Positions 34,932-44,098 are shown, counted from the stretch's first letter. The stretch is DNA of 64,000 bases from a bacterium (GCA_019695305.1 JAIBAG010000010.1:1-64000), one strand, 5' to 3'. Translations and numbers: made by a program. Notes: generated by a model not told the origin, from the sequence alone.

Positions 34932-35765
34932 TTAATTGCCTTTTTGAGGGGTATTTTTGGTCTCTAAAAGCTCCTCATCACGGGTGCGCATGGTCTCCCG
35001 GATAACCGCACGGATCAATTTATTGCGGTTGGCTTTGCCCAAGAGGGTTTTAATATCGTTAAACAAGCTAGCGTCATTTACAATAGCCCCAAGGGTTCCT
35101 TGGCCTTCATTAATTTTTTGAGTAATATCCCCCACATTTTGGGTGGTATCTTTCAAATTGGCGGCCACTTCCGTAATTTGCTTCATCATCTCCTTACCCT
35201 GAGTTCCATAGATAAGCTCGTTGGCAAAACCTTTTCCATCCTTAATTTCAAGGATCATCTCATTCAGGTTTTTAGTCAGGTTATTCACATTATCTACTAT
35301 AGAAGCCATGGAATCACCTTTTTCCATCAAGGCATCCAAACCGGCCGACTTGCGCACCAACAACTCTTCTCCATCCTCTAAAGTAGGCTTGTCGGAACTA
35401 CCCACACTAATCCATACCATTTTATCGCCCAAAAGCCCCTGGGTTTGGATAGAGGCCACCGAGTCTTGACGAATACGATCTTTATAATTGCTTAACACCT
35501 GCAAAACCAGCTTCACCTTTTTTTGAGATAAATTATCTTCAAAAATAATTTTTTTGACAGTCCCTACATGAATACCCGCCAACTGAACACCTGCACCCAC
35601 ACGCAAGCCGCTGATATTTTCAAAATGAGCATTAAGCGTATAGTTTGTTTCAAACATTCTATTTTCACTACCGAGCATAAACAACACCAGCATCAGCAAA
35701 ATAACACCCACGCCTACAAACGCCCCTACCTGAAGTTCCATATTTTGCTGTTGCTTTTGAGACAT
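34932..35765 (-). CDS. mlaD: MlaD family phospholipid-transport substrate-binding protein
   Basis: 277 aa. One N-terminal membrane helix (LQVGAFVGVGVILLMLVLFML) followed by an MCE domain: LRVGAGVQLAGIHVGTVKKI, then VQSIQTQGLLGDKMVWISVG-like strands. The long C-terminal helical region (VNNLTKNLNEMI, QITEVAANLKDTTQNVGD) is coiled-coil. MlaD is the periplasmic MCE ring of the Mla ABC system that moves phospholipids between inner and outer membranes. It is last in the mlaE-mlaF-mlaD order, with no mlaB or mlaC here. Confidence 0.9.
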   Translation of the reverse strand: MSQKQQQNMELQVGAFVGVGVILLMLVLFMLGSENRMFETNYTLNAHFENISGLRVGAGVQLAGIHVGTVKKIIFEDNLSQKKVKLVLQVLSNYKDRIRQDSVASIQTQGLLGDKMVWISVGSSDKPTLEDGEELLVRKSAGLDALMEKGDSMASIVDNVNNLTKNLNEMILEIKDGKGFANELIYGTQGKEMMKQITEVAANLKDTTQNVGDITQKINEGQGTLGAIVNDASLFNDIKTLLGKANRNKLIRAVIRETMRTRDEELLETKNTPQKGN

Positions 35766-35813
35766 AACTTTTTAGTACTGCGTTTATTAATTATTGGATG
35801 CTGTACAAGTACA

Positions 35814-36572
35814 CTAGGCCTTACCTGCTTCCTCAATAATTCCAATATTACCTTCAATAAAATTTTTCACAATGGGATTTGTAGATTTTTTTACGTCATC
35901 AACAGTACCTACAAACTCAATTCGCTTGTTATGCAATAAAGCCATACGGTCCGAAATACGAAAAGCCGAGGCCATATCGTGCGTTACAGCAACTGACGTT
36001 ACCTTTAAAACACTTTGCAGACTTCTAATAAGCTCGTCAATACGATTGGTGTTGGCCGGGTCTAAGCCAGTAGTGGGCTCATCGTATAAAATTACTTCCG
36101 GATTGGTAGCAATAGCCCTGGCCAAACCTACGCGCTTTTTCATCCCTCCCGACAAATCGGCAGGGAACATATCCTCAATACCCGGAAGGCCTACCAATTT
36201 TAATTTTTCTTTTACAAGCTCGGCTAATTTAGAATCGGGGTAATGAAAATGTTCTCGCAAGGGATAGGCCACGTTTTCAAAAACAGTAAGCGAATCAAAC
36301 AGCGCAGCCCCCTGAAAAAGCATTCCAATTTGGGAACGCATTTTCATTAATTCGGGCTCTTCCATAGTCATAATATCTTTACCTTTAAAAAATACCTGAC
36401 CTTCGTCGGGCTCCAACAAGCGTAACAACAGCTTTAAGGTAACACTTTTACCCGAACCGCTACCACCAATAATAGTAAGCGTTTCGCCGGCTTTAATAGA
36501 TAAAGACAGGTCCTTTACAACCTCTTTATCGCCAAACGATTTACTAACATTTTTAAATTCGATAATGGACAT
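35814..36572 (-). CDS. mlaF: MlaF family ABC transporter ATPase
   Basis: 252 aa from ATG 36572; the earlier TTG 36602 adds an unlikely ten residues. All ABC motifs are present: Walker A GGSGSGKS, Q-loop GMLFQGAALF, signature LSGGMKKRVGLARAIA, Walker B VILYDEPTTGLDP and the H-loop VTHDM. GGSGSGKSVTLKLLLRLLEP, EDMFPADLSGGMKKRV and IEFVGTVDDVKKS are typical of the MlaF subgroup. It drives phospholipid transport with MlaE and MlaD. It sits between mlaE and mlaD on the same strand. Confidence 0.93.
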   Translation of the reverse strand: MSIIEFKNVSKSFGDKEVVKDLSLSIKAGETLTIIGGSGSGKSVTLKLLLRLLEPDEGQVFFKGKDIMTMEEPELMKMRSQIGMLFQGAALFDSLTVFENVAYPLREHFHYPDSKLAELVKEKLKLVGLPGIEDMFPADLSGGMKKRVGLARAIATNPEVILYDEPTTGLDPANTNRIDELIRSLQSVLKVTSVAVTHDMASAFRISDRMALLHNKRIEFVGTVDDVKKSTNPIVKNFIEGNIGIIEEAGKA

Positions 36573-36647
36573 TAACGCTGTAGCATAAGTGCCTGTAAAC
36601 AATTTAATGTTTATCTTTTTTTGATAGAAATTAAATTATACATGCAA

Positions 36648-37445
36648 CTAAAAAATTAAAAACATTTTGGTTAAAAAATAATCGGCTACAAATACCGCAA
36701 CCGATGAGGCCACCACCGAGGCCGTGGTAGCATTACCTACCCCTTGCGTACCACGTGTTGCCTTAAGCCCGTGGTAACAAGAGAGCACCCCAATTAAAAA
36801 ACCAAAAAAGAGGGTTTTGCTAATACCACTTAAAAAATCATCCACCTCTACCGTGCGAATAATTTGATCAATATAAAATTTTGGGCCCACTCCGGTTTCA
36901 AAAATAGTAATTATCATTCCTCCAAAAATGCCAACCACATCGGCCATAATGGTGAGTATGGGTGTCATGAGCGTTACCACCAATACTCGAGGAACCACTA
37001 GTTTAGAAACAGGATCAGCCCCCATAGCCTCTAATGCCAGCACCTGCTCGGTAACAGTCATGCTTCCTAACTCGGCGGCAATACCGCTCCCCACACGGGC
37101 TGCCACCATCAGCGAGGTTAACACAGGCCCCAATTCACGACAGATGGCCATACCAATAATTTGCCCTACATAAAGTTCTAGACCAAAACGCTTAAGCCCC
37201 ACAATAAACTGGAGTGCCAGCACCATGCCGGTAAATATAGCAATAAGATTAGTGAGCGATAACGATTTAACCCCCACAAAATAAATCTGCTGCACCACCA
37301 AATTCCACTGCGTTTTTTTGGTAAAAAGGGTTTTAAGGGTATCAAAAGCCAAAAAAGTAACCCCGCCCATAAACAAAATTTGCGTAATAATACGACCACC
37401 CAACTGGGTGAGCATGTGTTCGGTTTTTTGTTTGAATGCTGCCAT
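36648..37445 (-). CDS. mlaE: MlaE family ABC transporter permease
   Basis: 265 aa. Five or six membrane helices. The family core is visible: NLIAIFTGMVLALQFIVGLKRFG, VGQIIGMAICRELGPVLTSLMVAARVGSGIAAELGSM, VTEQVLALEAMGADPV and FFGFLIGVLSCYHGLKATRGTQGVG. This is the Mla permease that forms the transmembrane channel for phospholipids with MlaF and MlaD. Its ATG overlaps the stop of the upstream lipoprotein gene (TAATG), so the two are translationally coupled. Confidence 0.93.
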   Translation of the reverse strand: MAAFKQKTEHMLTQLGGRIITQILFMGGVTFLAFDTLKTLFTKKTQWNLVVQQIYFVGVKSLSLTNLIAIFTGMVLALQFIVGLKRFGLELYVGQIIGMAICRELGPVLTSLMVAARVGSGIAAELGSMTVTEQVLALEAMGADPVSKLVVPRVLVVTLMTPILTIMADVVGIFGGMIITIFETGVGPKFYIDQIIRTVEVDDFLSGISKTLFFGFLIGVLSCYHGLKATRGTQGVGNATTASVVASSVAVFVADYFLTKMFLIF

Positions 37446-37987
37446 TAGCGAGGGCCCTGAATATAGGCAAAACCACTGTAAAAAATTTCAAAATCGTCAG
37501 TTCCTAAAGCATAACTATCGGGATCCGACACATACACAAAATCAAACACACACTGATTCATTTTTAGAGTTACCGTATCAAGCACCACCGTAAGCCCATC
37601 CACTTTACCTTGCACCACACGCCTTAGCGCATCACGGCCAGCTACGGTAATGGCATTAAGCTGACGTACTTTTTCTTCGGTCATCCCATACGATGTTTGA
37701 CGCGCTAACGTTTCCAGAGGACCATCATCAAAGCTTTGTTTACAAAACGAACTCACACTAATAGAAGCCTCGCGTTGGGTATTTTTAAATAAAATAGCAC
37801 GGTAGTTAAACGAATCTTTCTTCCAATTACTGCCCAGCTTACCAACCCTAAAGGAACCGCCCTCAGTTTGCACCAACCCATGCTTAAAACCCTTCACACT
37901 GCCGCGTTGATCCACACCGCCAAAACACGAAGTGATAAAAAGAGGGATAAGTAAAAAGACAACCTTAGACAAGTGCCGATAATCCAT
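37445..37987 (-). CDS. Lipoprotein of unknown function, first gene of the Mla operon
   Basis: 180 aa from ATG 37987 (MDYRHLSKVVFLLIPLFITSC), with the lipobox ITSC then FGG; the frame also opens upstream at 38029 but without the signal-peptide start. A soluble domain follows with no Cys clusters beyond SFCKQSF and MNQCVFDFVYV. No Mla family member is recognised (not MlaA, MlaC or YrbC in appearance). Divergent from maf. Its one-base overlap with mlaE and operon position suggest a role in the lipid-transport complex, perhaps at the membrane, but this is inference. Confidence 0.78.
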   Translation of the reverse strand: MDYRHLSKVVFLLIPLFITSCFGGVDQRGSVKGFKHGLVQTEGGSFRVGKLGSNWKKDSFNYRAILFKNTQREASISVSSFCKQSFDDGPLETLARQTSYGMTEEKVRQLNAITVAGRDALRRVVQGKVDGLTVVLDTVTLKMNQCVFDFVYVSDPDSYALGTDDFEIFYSGFAYIQGPR

Positions 37988-38029
37988 GATAATTGTGGAT
38001 AAGATAACGAAATTAGCCCATTTAAACAA

Positions 38030-38626
38030 ATGAATTTATTAAATCAAAAGCTTCCTTTAATTTTAGCCTCTGGTTCTCCTCGCAGGATAGAATTGTTAAA
38101 AAATGCAGGATTTGAGTTTACCATAGCACCGGCGGATATTGACGAAACCCCGCGCCCACGTGAGATGCCAATGGATGCAGCTTTACGATTAGCGATGGCC
38201 AAGGCACAAGCGGTAAGCGCCTCATTAACCAATCCATCTTTGGTGTTAGCCGCCGATACCCTCATTGCATTTCAGAACTCTATTATAGGCAAGCCAAATA
38301 GCCCAGAACATGCGTTTAGCCTGTTAAAACAATTACTGGGTACTTCTCATGAAGTGATTACCGGATTTTATTTGCTCAAAACCCACCCCAAACCCATACC
38401 TCTTCTTTGGGATGCCATCATTTCCAAAGTAAGTATGCGCAATGCTCAAGACGATGAAGAAATTTGGGATTATATTAAAACTGGTGAACCTATGGATAAG
38501 GCCGGTGCTTACGCTCTACAAGGTATAGGTCAAAAATTTGTGGAAAGCGTGGAAGGATCACACAATAATGTTATTGGACTTCCTATTGAAGCCATCCTAC
38601 CGGTACTTAAACAATATGCCTCTTAA
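38030..38626 (+). CDS. maf: Maf family nucleotide pyrophosphatase
   Basis: 198 aa. Maf signatures are clear: ILASGSPRRIELLKNAG at the N-terminus, then DIDETPRP and AADTLIAFQNSIIGKP, the GPKGSH-like EGSHNNVIGLPIEAILPVL end, and Glu and Asp around IWDYIKTGEPMDKAGAYALQGIG. Maf/YhdE proteins hydrolyse non-canonical nucleotides (dTTP, UTP, m5UTP) to monophosphates. No ribosome site precedes its ATG. The gene overlaps the metallophosphoesterase by 11 bases. Confidence 0.93.
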   Translation: MNLLNQKLPLILASGSPRRIELLKNAGFEFTIAPADIDETPRPREMPMDAALRLAMAKAQAVSASLTNPSLVLAADTLIAFQNSIIGKPNSPEHAFSLLKQLLGTSHEVITGFYLLKTHPKPIPLLWDAIISKVSMRNAQDDEEIWDYIKTGEPMDKAGAYALQGIGQKFVESVEGSHNNVIGLPIEAILPVLKQYAS

Positions 38627-39521
38627 ATTAAGGCTAAAAGAATTTTTTAGAACTCTACATCACCGCAAATGGGTGCGTGTTATTTTATATATTTTGATTA
38701 ACGTGGGGCTACCAATAGTAGGCACTTATGCCAATTTTATAGAAGTCCGCCGCCTGTCTGTATCGCGCATACCCTTACCCATCAAAAAAAACCTGAAGCT
38801 CAAAATTGCTCAATTAAGCGATATCCATATGGGACCAACCAATAACTCGGTATCTTTTTTACAGCGGGCCATTCGCACTCTTAATAACCAAAAACCCGAT
38901 ATCATTTTACTTACCGGCGATTTTTTACAATGGGACATGAAATATTCAAAGGCCTTGGCCAATATACTTGCAAGTCTTAAGGCCCCACTGGGCGTATATG
39001 CAAGCCTTGGTAATCATGATTACGGGGTTTGCCATCCTGGAGAAGAACCGCATGATCCGGTAGATTTTAACCAGTTTATAGCCGACCTAAAAACAAAGGG
39101 AATTAAAACACTGCACAACCATGCGGTAGTTTTTGAAAACTATTCCACACCTTTTAATTTGGTAGGGCTTGGTGATTTATGGACCTCCTCTTTTAAACCA
39201 GAAGACGGATTTAAAAACATCAACCCTCACTACCCCACTATTTTAATGTCGCACAATCCCGATAGTTTTGAAGCACTCCAAAATTATCCTTTTGATTTGA
39301 TGTTATCGGGGCATGTTCACGGCGGGCAAATTTCGTTTCCTTTTATTGGACCTTTGGTAGTCCCTGTTAAGCACCGGCACTTAAGACGGGGACTGCATGA
39401 AGTAGCAAAGGACAAATGGCTCTATACCAACAGGGGCTTGGGATACACGCTCAAGGCACGTTTTTTATCAATCCCAGAAATTGCTATTATAGATATTACA
39501 GGCTCTTTTCCATCCGCATGA
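38616..39521 (+). CDS. Membrane-anchored metallophosphoesterase
   Basis: 301 aa, starting at ATG 38616 (MPLKLRLKEFF), which overlaps the maf stop; the frame also extends upstream within maf but is not needed. One N-terminal hydrophobic helix (WVRVILYILINVGLPIVG) anchors the protein. The five metallophosphoesterase motifs are in order: IAQLSDIHMGP, LTGDF, LGNHDYG, ILMSHNPD, and GHVHGGQI. Resembles YkuE/LpxH-type phosphoesterases; substrate unknown, possibly a lipid or nucleotide phosphodiester. It ends 26 bases inside the convergent transporter. Confidence 0.88.
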   Translation: MPLKLRLKEFFRTLHHRKWVRVILYILINVGLPIVGTYANFIEVRRLSVSRIPLPIKKNLKLKIAQLSDIHMGPTNNSVSFLQRAIRTLNNQKPDIILLTGDFLQWDMKYSKALANILASLKAPLGVYASLGNHDYGVCHPGEEPHDPVDFNQFIADLKTKGIKTLHNHAVVFENYSTPFNLVGLGDLWTSSFKPEDGFKNINPHYPTILMSHNPDSFEALQNYPFDLMLSGHVHGGQISFPFIGPLVVPVKHRHLRRGLHEVAKDKWLYTNRGLGYTLKARFLSIPEIAIIDITGSFPSA

Positions 39522-40332
39522 TAACAATACAAGTAATAATAACCACAACGCTTCCAGCAATAGAGTAAACGGAGGGCTTTTCATTCCATAACAACAGGCC
39601 TGATAGATACGACATGACCACGGCACTATAAGCCATGGGGGAAATTTTTGAAATTTTACCAAGGCCATAGGCTTTGGTAATGGTTAAAATAGCCCCCGTT
39701 CCCATCACACCGGCAGCAATTAAGAAAGATAAATCGTAGGGCGATGGCATAATTGCTTGTGTAAGCATAAAGGGTGTTGCAAAAAGAAAAGCCGCTATCA
39801 CAAAAAATATGCCTACACGGAGAGGTTCTTCGCTTTTGGATAAAATATGAATGAGCACCAAATCGAGTGCTGTTAAAAAGCTGCCCAAAAGTGTTATAAA
39901 AGCCGACGGCCCAAATGTATCAAATTGCGGCGCCAAAATAATATACACCCCCGCCCATCCAATGAGTGTGAGAATTATAAGCAAAAACTTTGGTTTTTCT
40001 TTCAAAATAAAAAAATCGAGAACCACAATAAAAAGTGGGAAGGTCGTAAACAGAACCATCGATTCGCCAAGAGGTAATTTGGAAAGCGAATAAAAATTAC
40101 ACATCATGGAACCCGCTCCGGCCAGCGCTCTAATCAGCATAATTTTGGGGTTAGCAGGAATAAGCGAAACCTTGTAATACAACATGAGAAAAGCCAAACA
40201 GGAGATTGAAACCAGCGAACGAATCCACACAATTTCCATCACATGAAGAGAGGAGCTTACAAATTTAACGCACACAGCAAGAGCTGTAAAAAAGAACTCG
40301 CCTATTAAGATAAGAAGATACGGATTATTCAC
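39496..40332 (-). CDS. EamA / DMT-superfamily transporter
   Basis: 278 aa with ten hydrophobic segments and the two EamA repeats (for example YLLILIGEFFFTALAVCVKF and VWIRSLVSISCLAFLML at the start; LIAAGVMGTGAILTITKAY and PMAYSAVVMSYLSGLLLW in the second half). Typical of RhaT/YdcZ-like permeases that carry amino acids, metabolites or drugs. Substrate unknown. It converges on the metallophosphoesterase gene, overlapping it by 26 bases. Confidence 0.88.
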   Translation of the reverse strand: MNNPYLLILIGEFFFTALAVCVKFVSSSLHVMEIVWIRSLVSISCLAFLMLYYKVSLIPANPKIMLIRALAGAGSMMCNFYSLSKLPLGESMVLFTTFPLFIVVLDFFILKEKPKFLLIILTLIGWAGVYIILAPQFDTFGPSAFITLLGSFLTALDLVLIHILSKSEEPLRVGIFFVIAAFLFATPFMLTQAIMPSPYDLSFLIAAGVMGTGAILTITKAYGLGKISKISPMAYSAVVMSYLSGLLLWNEKPSVYSIAGSVVVIITCIVIMRMEKSL

Positions 40333-40374
40333 CCAAGTGAGGTACGTAAAGCGAGGGCAAAGATCAAGTTCATT

Positions 40375-40986
40375 TTACAACTGCAAATTAACACGCACAC
40401 TCACATCACATTCTTGGCTAAGTGTTGTGTTTACCCACCACCATTTTTCTGAAGAAAATACACTCACCGTCTTTGTTTGTACTTTATCCCACTGACGGGC
40501 CAAAGCTAAACGCTGACTTTCCAATTCTTCAAGCTCATCATAAACAGATTCTTGCTCTCTTTCAAACTGGTTTACATAAGCCTGGCCAAAACGATCGCGA
40601 ATATTGGTTACAAGGCGATGAGTTTGTTCTATGGCAGTGGTAATTTTTTCAAGGTCATCAGCGGCCTTTTTAAGGCTATTACAAGAATTATTCATGGGAT
40701 GGTTAGATTCAAATACGGCCAAGTCATTGCGAATACCTGTTACCGCTGTAATCAACATTTGGGATCTTTCGGCAAATTTACCAGCAACTATCGCTTGCCA
40801 CTCTTCTCTTGCCTGAGTCGCTCTTTCAAAAGTTACTGGAGCCCTGGTTGCCCTATCGTCTTGAACCACATCCTCATCATCTAAAATACCCTTAATACCG
40901 TTGTCCTTCACCACCTTATAAGAAGAAACATTATTAAATTTTTCTATGTCTGTACGGATATAAAGATAAGTAGAATTTGCGCCCAT
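40375..40986 (-). CDS. Helical, coiled-coil protein of unknown function
   Basis: The open frame begins at GTG 41064 but that lies inside the terminator at 41038-41076, so the start is probably ATG 40986 (MGANSTYLYIRTDIEKFNN), giving 203 aa; the intervening CNAARIDCPSF reading may still be coding, in which case the 5' end is damaged. Residues 55 onward are helical with long charged heptads (TTAIEQTHRLVTNIRDRFG, YDELEELESQRLALARQWD). No signal peptide with the later start. No family recognised. Confidence 0.5.
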   Translation of the reverse strand: MGANSTYLYIRTDIEKFNNVSSYKVVKDNGIKGILDDEDVVQDDRATRAPVTFERATQAREEWQAIVAGKFAERSQMLITAVTGIRNDLAVFESNHPMNNSCNSLKKAADDLEKITTAIEQTHRLVTNIRDRFGQAYVNQFEREQESVYDELEELESQRLALARQWDKVQTKTVSVFSSEKWWWVNTTLSQECDVSVRVNLQL

Positions 40987-41037
40987 GTGGCTGGTAAAAC
41001 AAATAAAACTAGGGCAGTCAATACGCGCTGCGTTACA

Positions 41038-41076
41038 ATAAAAAACCCCGGGGCTTATGGCCACCGGGGGTTTTTA
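41038..41076 (-). terminator. Intrinsic terminator after the 41103 lipoprotein
   Basis: The inverted repeat CCCCGG/CCGGGG with GGC/GCC inside is flanked by AAAAA and TTTTT, so on the minus strand a stable hairpin is followed by a T run. It lies directly downstream of the 41103-42320 gene. Its symmetry suggests that it can also act on the plus strand. Confidence 0.85.
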
Positions 41077-41102
41077 TTTTAATGCACAACAAAAAACAGG
41101 TT

Positions 41103-42320
41103 TTACGAAGGCTGAACAGCACTCCAGCAATCGATATAATTCGAATCAACACTATTAATATTGTTACATTCGGTAACCGATTCCGCTTCAAAATCGATAA
41201 TGAATTCTTCCGCACCGGTTGAATCGCAATCAAACACTTCATCACCGGTAAAAGCTGCGTTTGTAGCGGCATCTTCCTGGGTAATGGAATCGGGCAAGGT
41301 TACATCGGTAACATCAGCCAAAAAGTCGTTAGAATCAACAACAGCGGTTGTATCGCCATTCCAGCTTTCGGTGCCACTATCTTCATAGTCATCACCACCA
41401 TGAGTTCCTGACATACTGTATTTGGCAGCGCCATCACCAATGGCAATGGTGGTCATAGCATCATCGTTTAATAACTCGGCAATGGCATAGGTATGATTAG
41501 AATAGGTTTCGGTATCTTCTCCGGAACTAAAACTACCATCTTCAGATGAAGCAATGGTTGCTGTATCAGGCCCTTGATCAAAAGTAGTTTCACCAAAGCC
41601 TTCTCCATCATTATCGACGGAATTAGATACATACTGGGTTACCATCGATTTGCTGGTAAATTCCAGGCTATCGTTCAACTCACCAGTAATGGTAGCCACC
41701 TGGTTCCCAGTACCATGTTCGTCATCCCAGGCCGATTTTGTGGTGATACTTAAACTGGTACCATTATTGTAATTAATATAATCGGTTTGGTTCCCTGCCG
41801 TACACGACCACATTTTAAAATCGGTAATTACATCGCCACTTTTAGTAACCTGCATTTTAACAACAAAATCTTCGCCAGGGCCTTCACCTTCAGGGGCATT
41901 TAAAAATGTCACAGCAAACGTATGAGCGTTACCATCATACAAATCGGCCGTTACACCACTATTGGCTTCGTTCTCCATAGAAGACTGCATGTAACAAAGC
42001 ACCATGTCGGCAAACGACATATTTTTAAGAGATTGTTTAACACCTTGTGTTGTTAAACACATGGCCATGCTGCTATCAGAATCAAAAGAACTATCATCCA
42101 CTTCACTTAACACTTTTCCCGATTCGGCAAAATCAGGCTGAATGGAGCGTCCTAAACTGCCGCTAATCGCTTCGGTAACAGCACTGGTGGCACGTGGCAA
42201 ATCGCCGATATCACTAATACTGGCTCCTGTTGTACCAGAACCCGAGCCTGAGCTGCCGCAGGCAACCGAAAATAATAATCCCAAACAAGACAATGCCGAT
42301 GCTATTTTTTTAGTCTTCAT
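41103..42320 (-). CDS. Lipoprotein of unknown function, FEGDEV family copy 1
   Basis: 405 aa, MKTKKIASALSCLGLLFSVACGSS with the lipobox SVAC and a Ser/Gly spacer. Acidic and Ser/Thr-rich. A motif FTGDEVFDCDS near the C-terminus matches FEGDEVWDCES in the next lipoprotein upstream (42404-44098), so the two are diverged paralogues arranged in tandem. Several Cys suggest disulfides (MWSCTAG, FDCDS, VTECNN, IDCWSA). Function unknown. Preceded by a terminator of the upstream gene and followed by its own. Confidence 0.82.
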   Translation of the reverse strand: MKTKKIASALSCLGLLFSVACGSSGSGSGTTGASISDIGDLPRATSAVTEAISGSLGRSIQPDFAESGKVLSEVDDSSFDSDSSMAMCLTTQGVKQSLKNMSFADMVLCYMQSSMENEANSGVTADLYDGNAHTFAVTFLNAPEGEGPGEDFVVKMQVTKSGDVITDFKMWSCTAGNQTDYINYNNGTSLSITTKSAWDDEHGTGNQVATITGELNDSLEFTSKSMVTQYVSNSVDNDGEGFGETTFDQGPDTATIASSEDGSFSSGEDTETYSNHTYAIAELLNDDAMTTIAIGDGAAKYSMSGTHGGDDYEDSGTESWNGDTTAVVDSNDFLADVTDVTLPDSITQEDAATNAAFTGDEVFDCDSTGAEEFIIDFEAESVTECNNINSVDSNYIDCWSAVQPS

Positions 42321-42358
42321 GATTTTCCTTTTTAGATATGAATTGAATAAATAAAATA

Positions 42359-42386
42359 CCCCCCTAAGGCTTTAGCCCTAAGGGGG
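42359..42386 (-). terminator. Intrinsic terminator between the two lipoprotein genes
   Basis: CCCCCTAAGGC, TTTA and GCCCTAAGGGGG form a hairpin; on the minus strand it is followed by a TATTTTATTTATT tract. It lies just after the stop of the 42404 gene, so the two lipoproteins are transcribed as separate units. Confidence 0.85.
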
Positions 42387-42403
42387 ATTGAAATATTTTT
42401 TAA

Positions 42404-44098
42404 TTACCCTTCAAGAGGCTGAATGCACATATGAAGGCTCTCATCACAACGCGGCGCATTCTCATACGATCCGCAGTCATCATCGGTAGCACAGGTGTAA
42501 CCGCACACGCTAATATCCATTTCTTCAATAGCCACACAATCCACACCAGGGCCATAGGCGGTACAATCATCAACGGTGGCACACAAGCTGTTGCAGTACA
42601 TTGCATCACCACCACGAGACGTACACCCTGCGCCATCTAAATCGGCAATAGCGCCACATTCCGAAACATCACTACATTCTTTGGTGTAGTCAGAATGAAT
42701 CTGGTCAAATTCACCCATCAATTCATGACCACCGTCTTCCACTTGCTGTTCGCTACCCTGATCAAAACAAGGAACATTGGTTCTGTCAAAATCGGGCTCG
42801 GCACAATTTTCACTAACTGCTGCCATTAAGGCTGTGGCATCTTCAACGTCTGCAACTAAATCTGTAAATTCACTTTCAGATTCGCAATCCCATACTTCAT
42901 CACCTTCAAAGGCAATAGTGGGTGCAGCATATTCATCAAGCTCAGTTGCATCAACTCCATCAAAGTATTCAACATCGTCGCTAGCAGCAATAAGCGAAAT
43001 TAAATTTTCGCTATCATCTGTTGAATAGCTGAAACACTCGGTGCCACTGTTACTAAAGTTACAGTTCCCATCTTCATCTGCGGCTTCAATGAAATCGGTA
43101 GGCCAAGTTAAACTTTCAAAATCGGTGTCTTCACTAAATTCAACCCAGCAAATAGGATCTTCGCCATCAAATCCGCTGGCATCCAAATCGTCTTCAAACA
43201 ACAATTGGCCAGCAAGCATTCCAGGATAGGAGCCAGTCGATGAAAATTTGGCACAACCTTCATCGGCATTGGTTTCGCCATAAGCCTGTGTTGTCCAGGT
43301 TCCCCATTCACTATCATCACCGCCCGACTGAAAAGCCGAACCCACAATATTTTTAAGTGTACCGTCATTTAAAGCTGAAACGCTAATGCTACCACCACCC
43401 CAGGGACCATTAAAAGAACCGGTCACACTGGCTTCATCGCCCACTTCAAAATCGGCAATATCTTTATCAGGTAAGTACGATTGAATTTGCTGACCAAAAG
43501 TACCAAAATCTTGTTCATCATGAATACCTTTTGAAAACACATCAAAACGGCCATCATCGGTTACAGCATAACGTGTATAATTGGTTTGGGTATAGGTATC
43601 TCCGTCGGCACTTTCACACACAAAAAGCTCAAGTTGATCGTTATTTAAACCAATCTTGACACGAATATTCATTCCAGAAGGACCTTCTTCTTCATCCTCA
43701 AGGTCAGAAAAATCCATAGAATAGAAGCCGTAAGTGTTTTCAGGAACTGTTAAACCCTGGGTAGTTTCCAGCGTTTCAATAATACATTTATCAAATTGTT
43801 GCTGTGTAACCTGCGCTTTTACTTCTTCAAGTTGCATGCGCATTTCACAACCAGCATACGAAAAACTGCCCACTTCACCAATCGTTCGTGCAAGAGATGG
43901 CGATACACTCGCATCTGAAGCTGCCGCTACATCCAAGGCATCGATATCAAAATCAGGAACTGTCGATAACGAACGAAGGTCGGCTGTTGTAGCGCCTCCG
44001 TCTGTCGATCCTGACGACGATGACGAACCTCCGCCGCAAGCTGTTGAAAAAATTAAACTCGATGCAAAAACAAATGATAAAAGTTTCGATGGCTTCAT
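42404..44098 (-). CDS. Lipoprotein with cysteine-rich C-terminus, FEGDEV family copy 2
   Basis: 564 aa. MKPSKLLSFVFASSLIFSTACGGG has the lipobox STAC followed by a Gly/Ser spacer (GGGSSSSSGSTDGG). The long acidic body shares FEGDEVWDCES with copy 1. The last 90 residues are Cys-rich (CSDVSECGAIADLDGAGC, CNSLCATVDDCTAYG, CGYTCATDDDCGSYENAPRC), about a dozen Cys in all, with CxxDxxC spacing as in small disulfide-knot modules. It is probably an exposed outer-membrane or surface lipoprotein. No known domain. A plain promoter-type region lies to the right. Confidence 0.85.
   Translation of the reverse strand: MKPSKLLSFVFASSLIFSTACGGGSSSSSGSTDGGATTADLRSLSTVPDFDIDALDVAAASDASVSPSLARTIGEVGSFSYAGCEMRMQLEEVKAQVTQQQFDKCIIETLETTQGLTVPENTYGFYSMDFSDLEDEEEGPSGMNIRVKIGLNNDQLELFVCESADGDTYTQTNYTRYAVTDDGRFDVFSKGIHDEQDFGTFGQQIQSYLPDKDIADFEVGDEASVTGSFNGPWGGGSISVSALNDGTLKNIVGSAFQSGGDDSEWGTWTTQAYGETNADEGCAKFSSTGSYPGMLAGQLLFEDDLDASGFDGEDPICWVEFSEDTDFESLTWPTDFIEAADEDGNCNFSNSGTECFSYSTDDSENLISLIAASDDVEYFDGVDATELDEYAAPTIAFEGDEVWDCESESEFTDLVADVEDATALMAAVSENCAEPDFDRTNVPCFDQGSEQQVEDGGHELMGEFDQIHSDYTKECSDVSECGAIADLDGAGCTSRGGDAMYCNSLCATVDDCTAYGPGVDCVAIEEMDISVCGYTCATDDDCGSYENAPRCDESLHMCIQPLEG

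Noticed and set aside
37993-38001. A perfect DnaA box (TTATCCACA on the minus strand) before the Mla operon, and partial DnaA-like TTATCCA in the upstream boxes
   Set aside because: Only one exact box, no cluster, no AT-rich unwinding region and no dnaA or dnaN nearby. The other boxes match only seven of nine bases and lie in promoters of exported-protein genes.
38538-38615. Longer form of the metallophosphoesterase starting inside maf
   Set aside because: It adds 26 residues read from the maf coding region in another frame; ATG 38616 fits the overlap and the anchor helix.
40987-41064. N-terminal extension of the 40375 gene to GTG 41064
   Set aside because: The first codons lie within a strong terminator hairpin and have no ribosome site, although the intermediate residues look somewhat coding-like.
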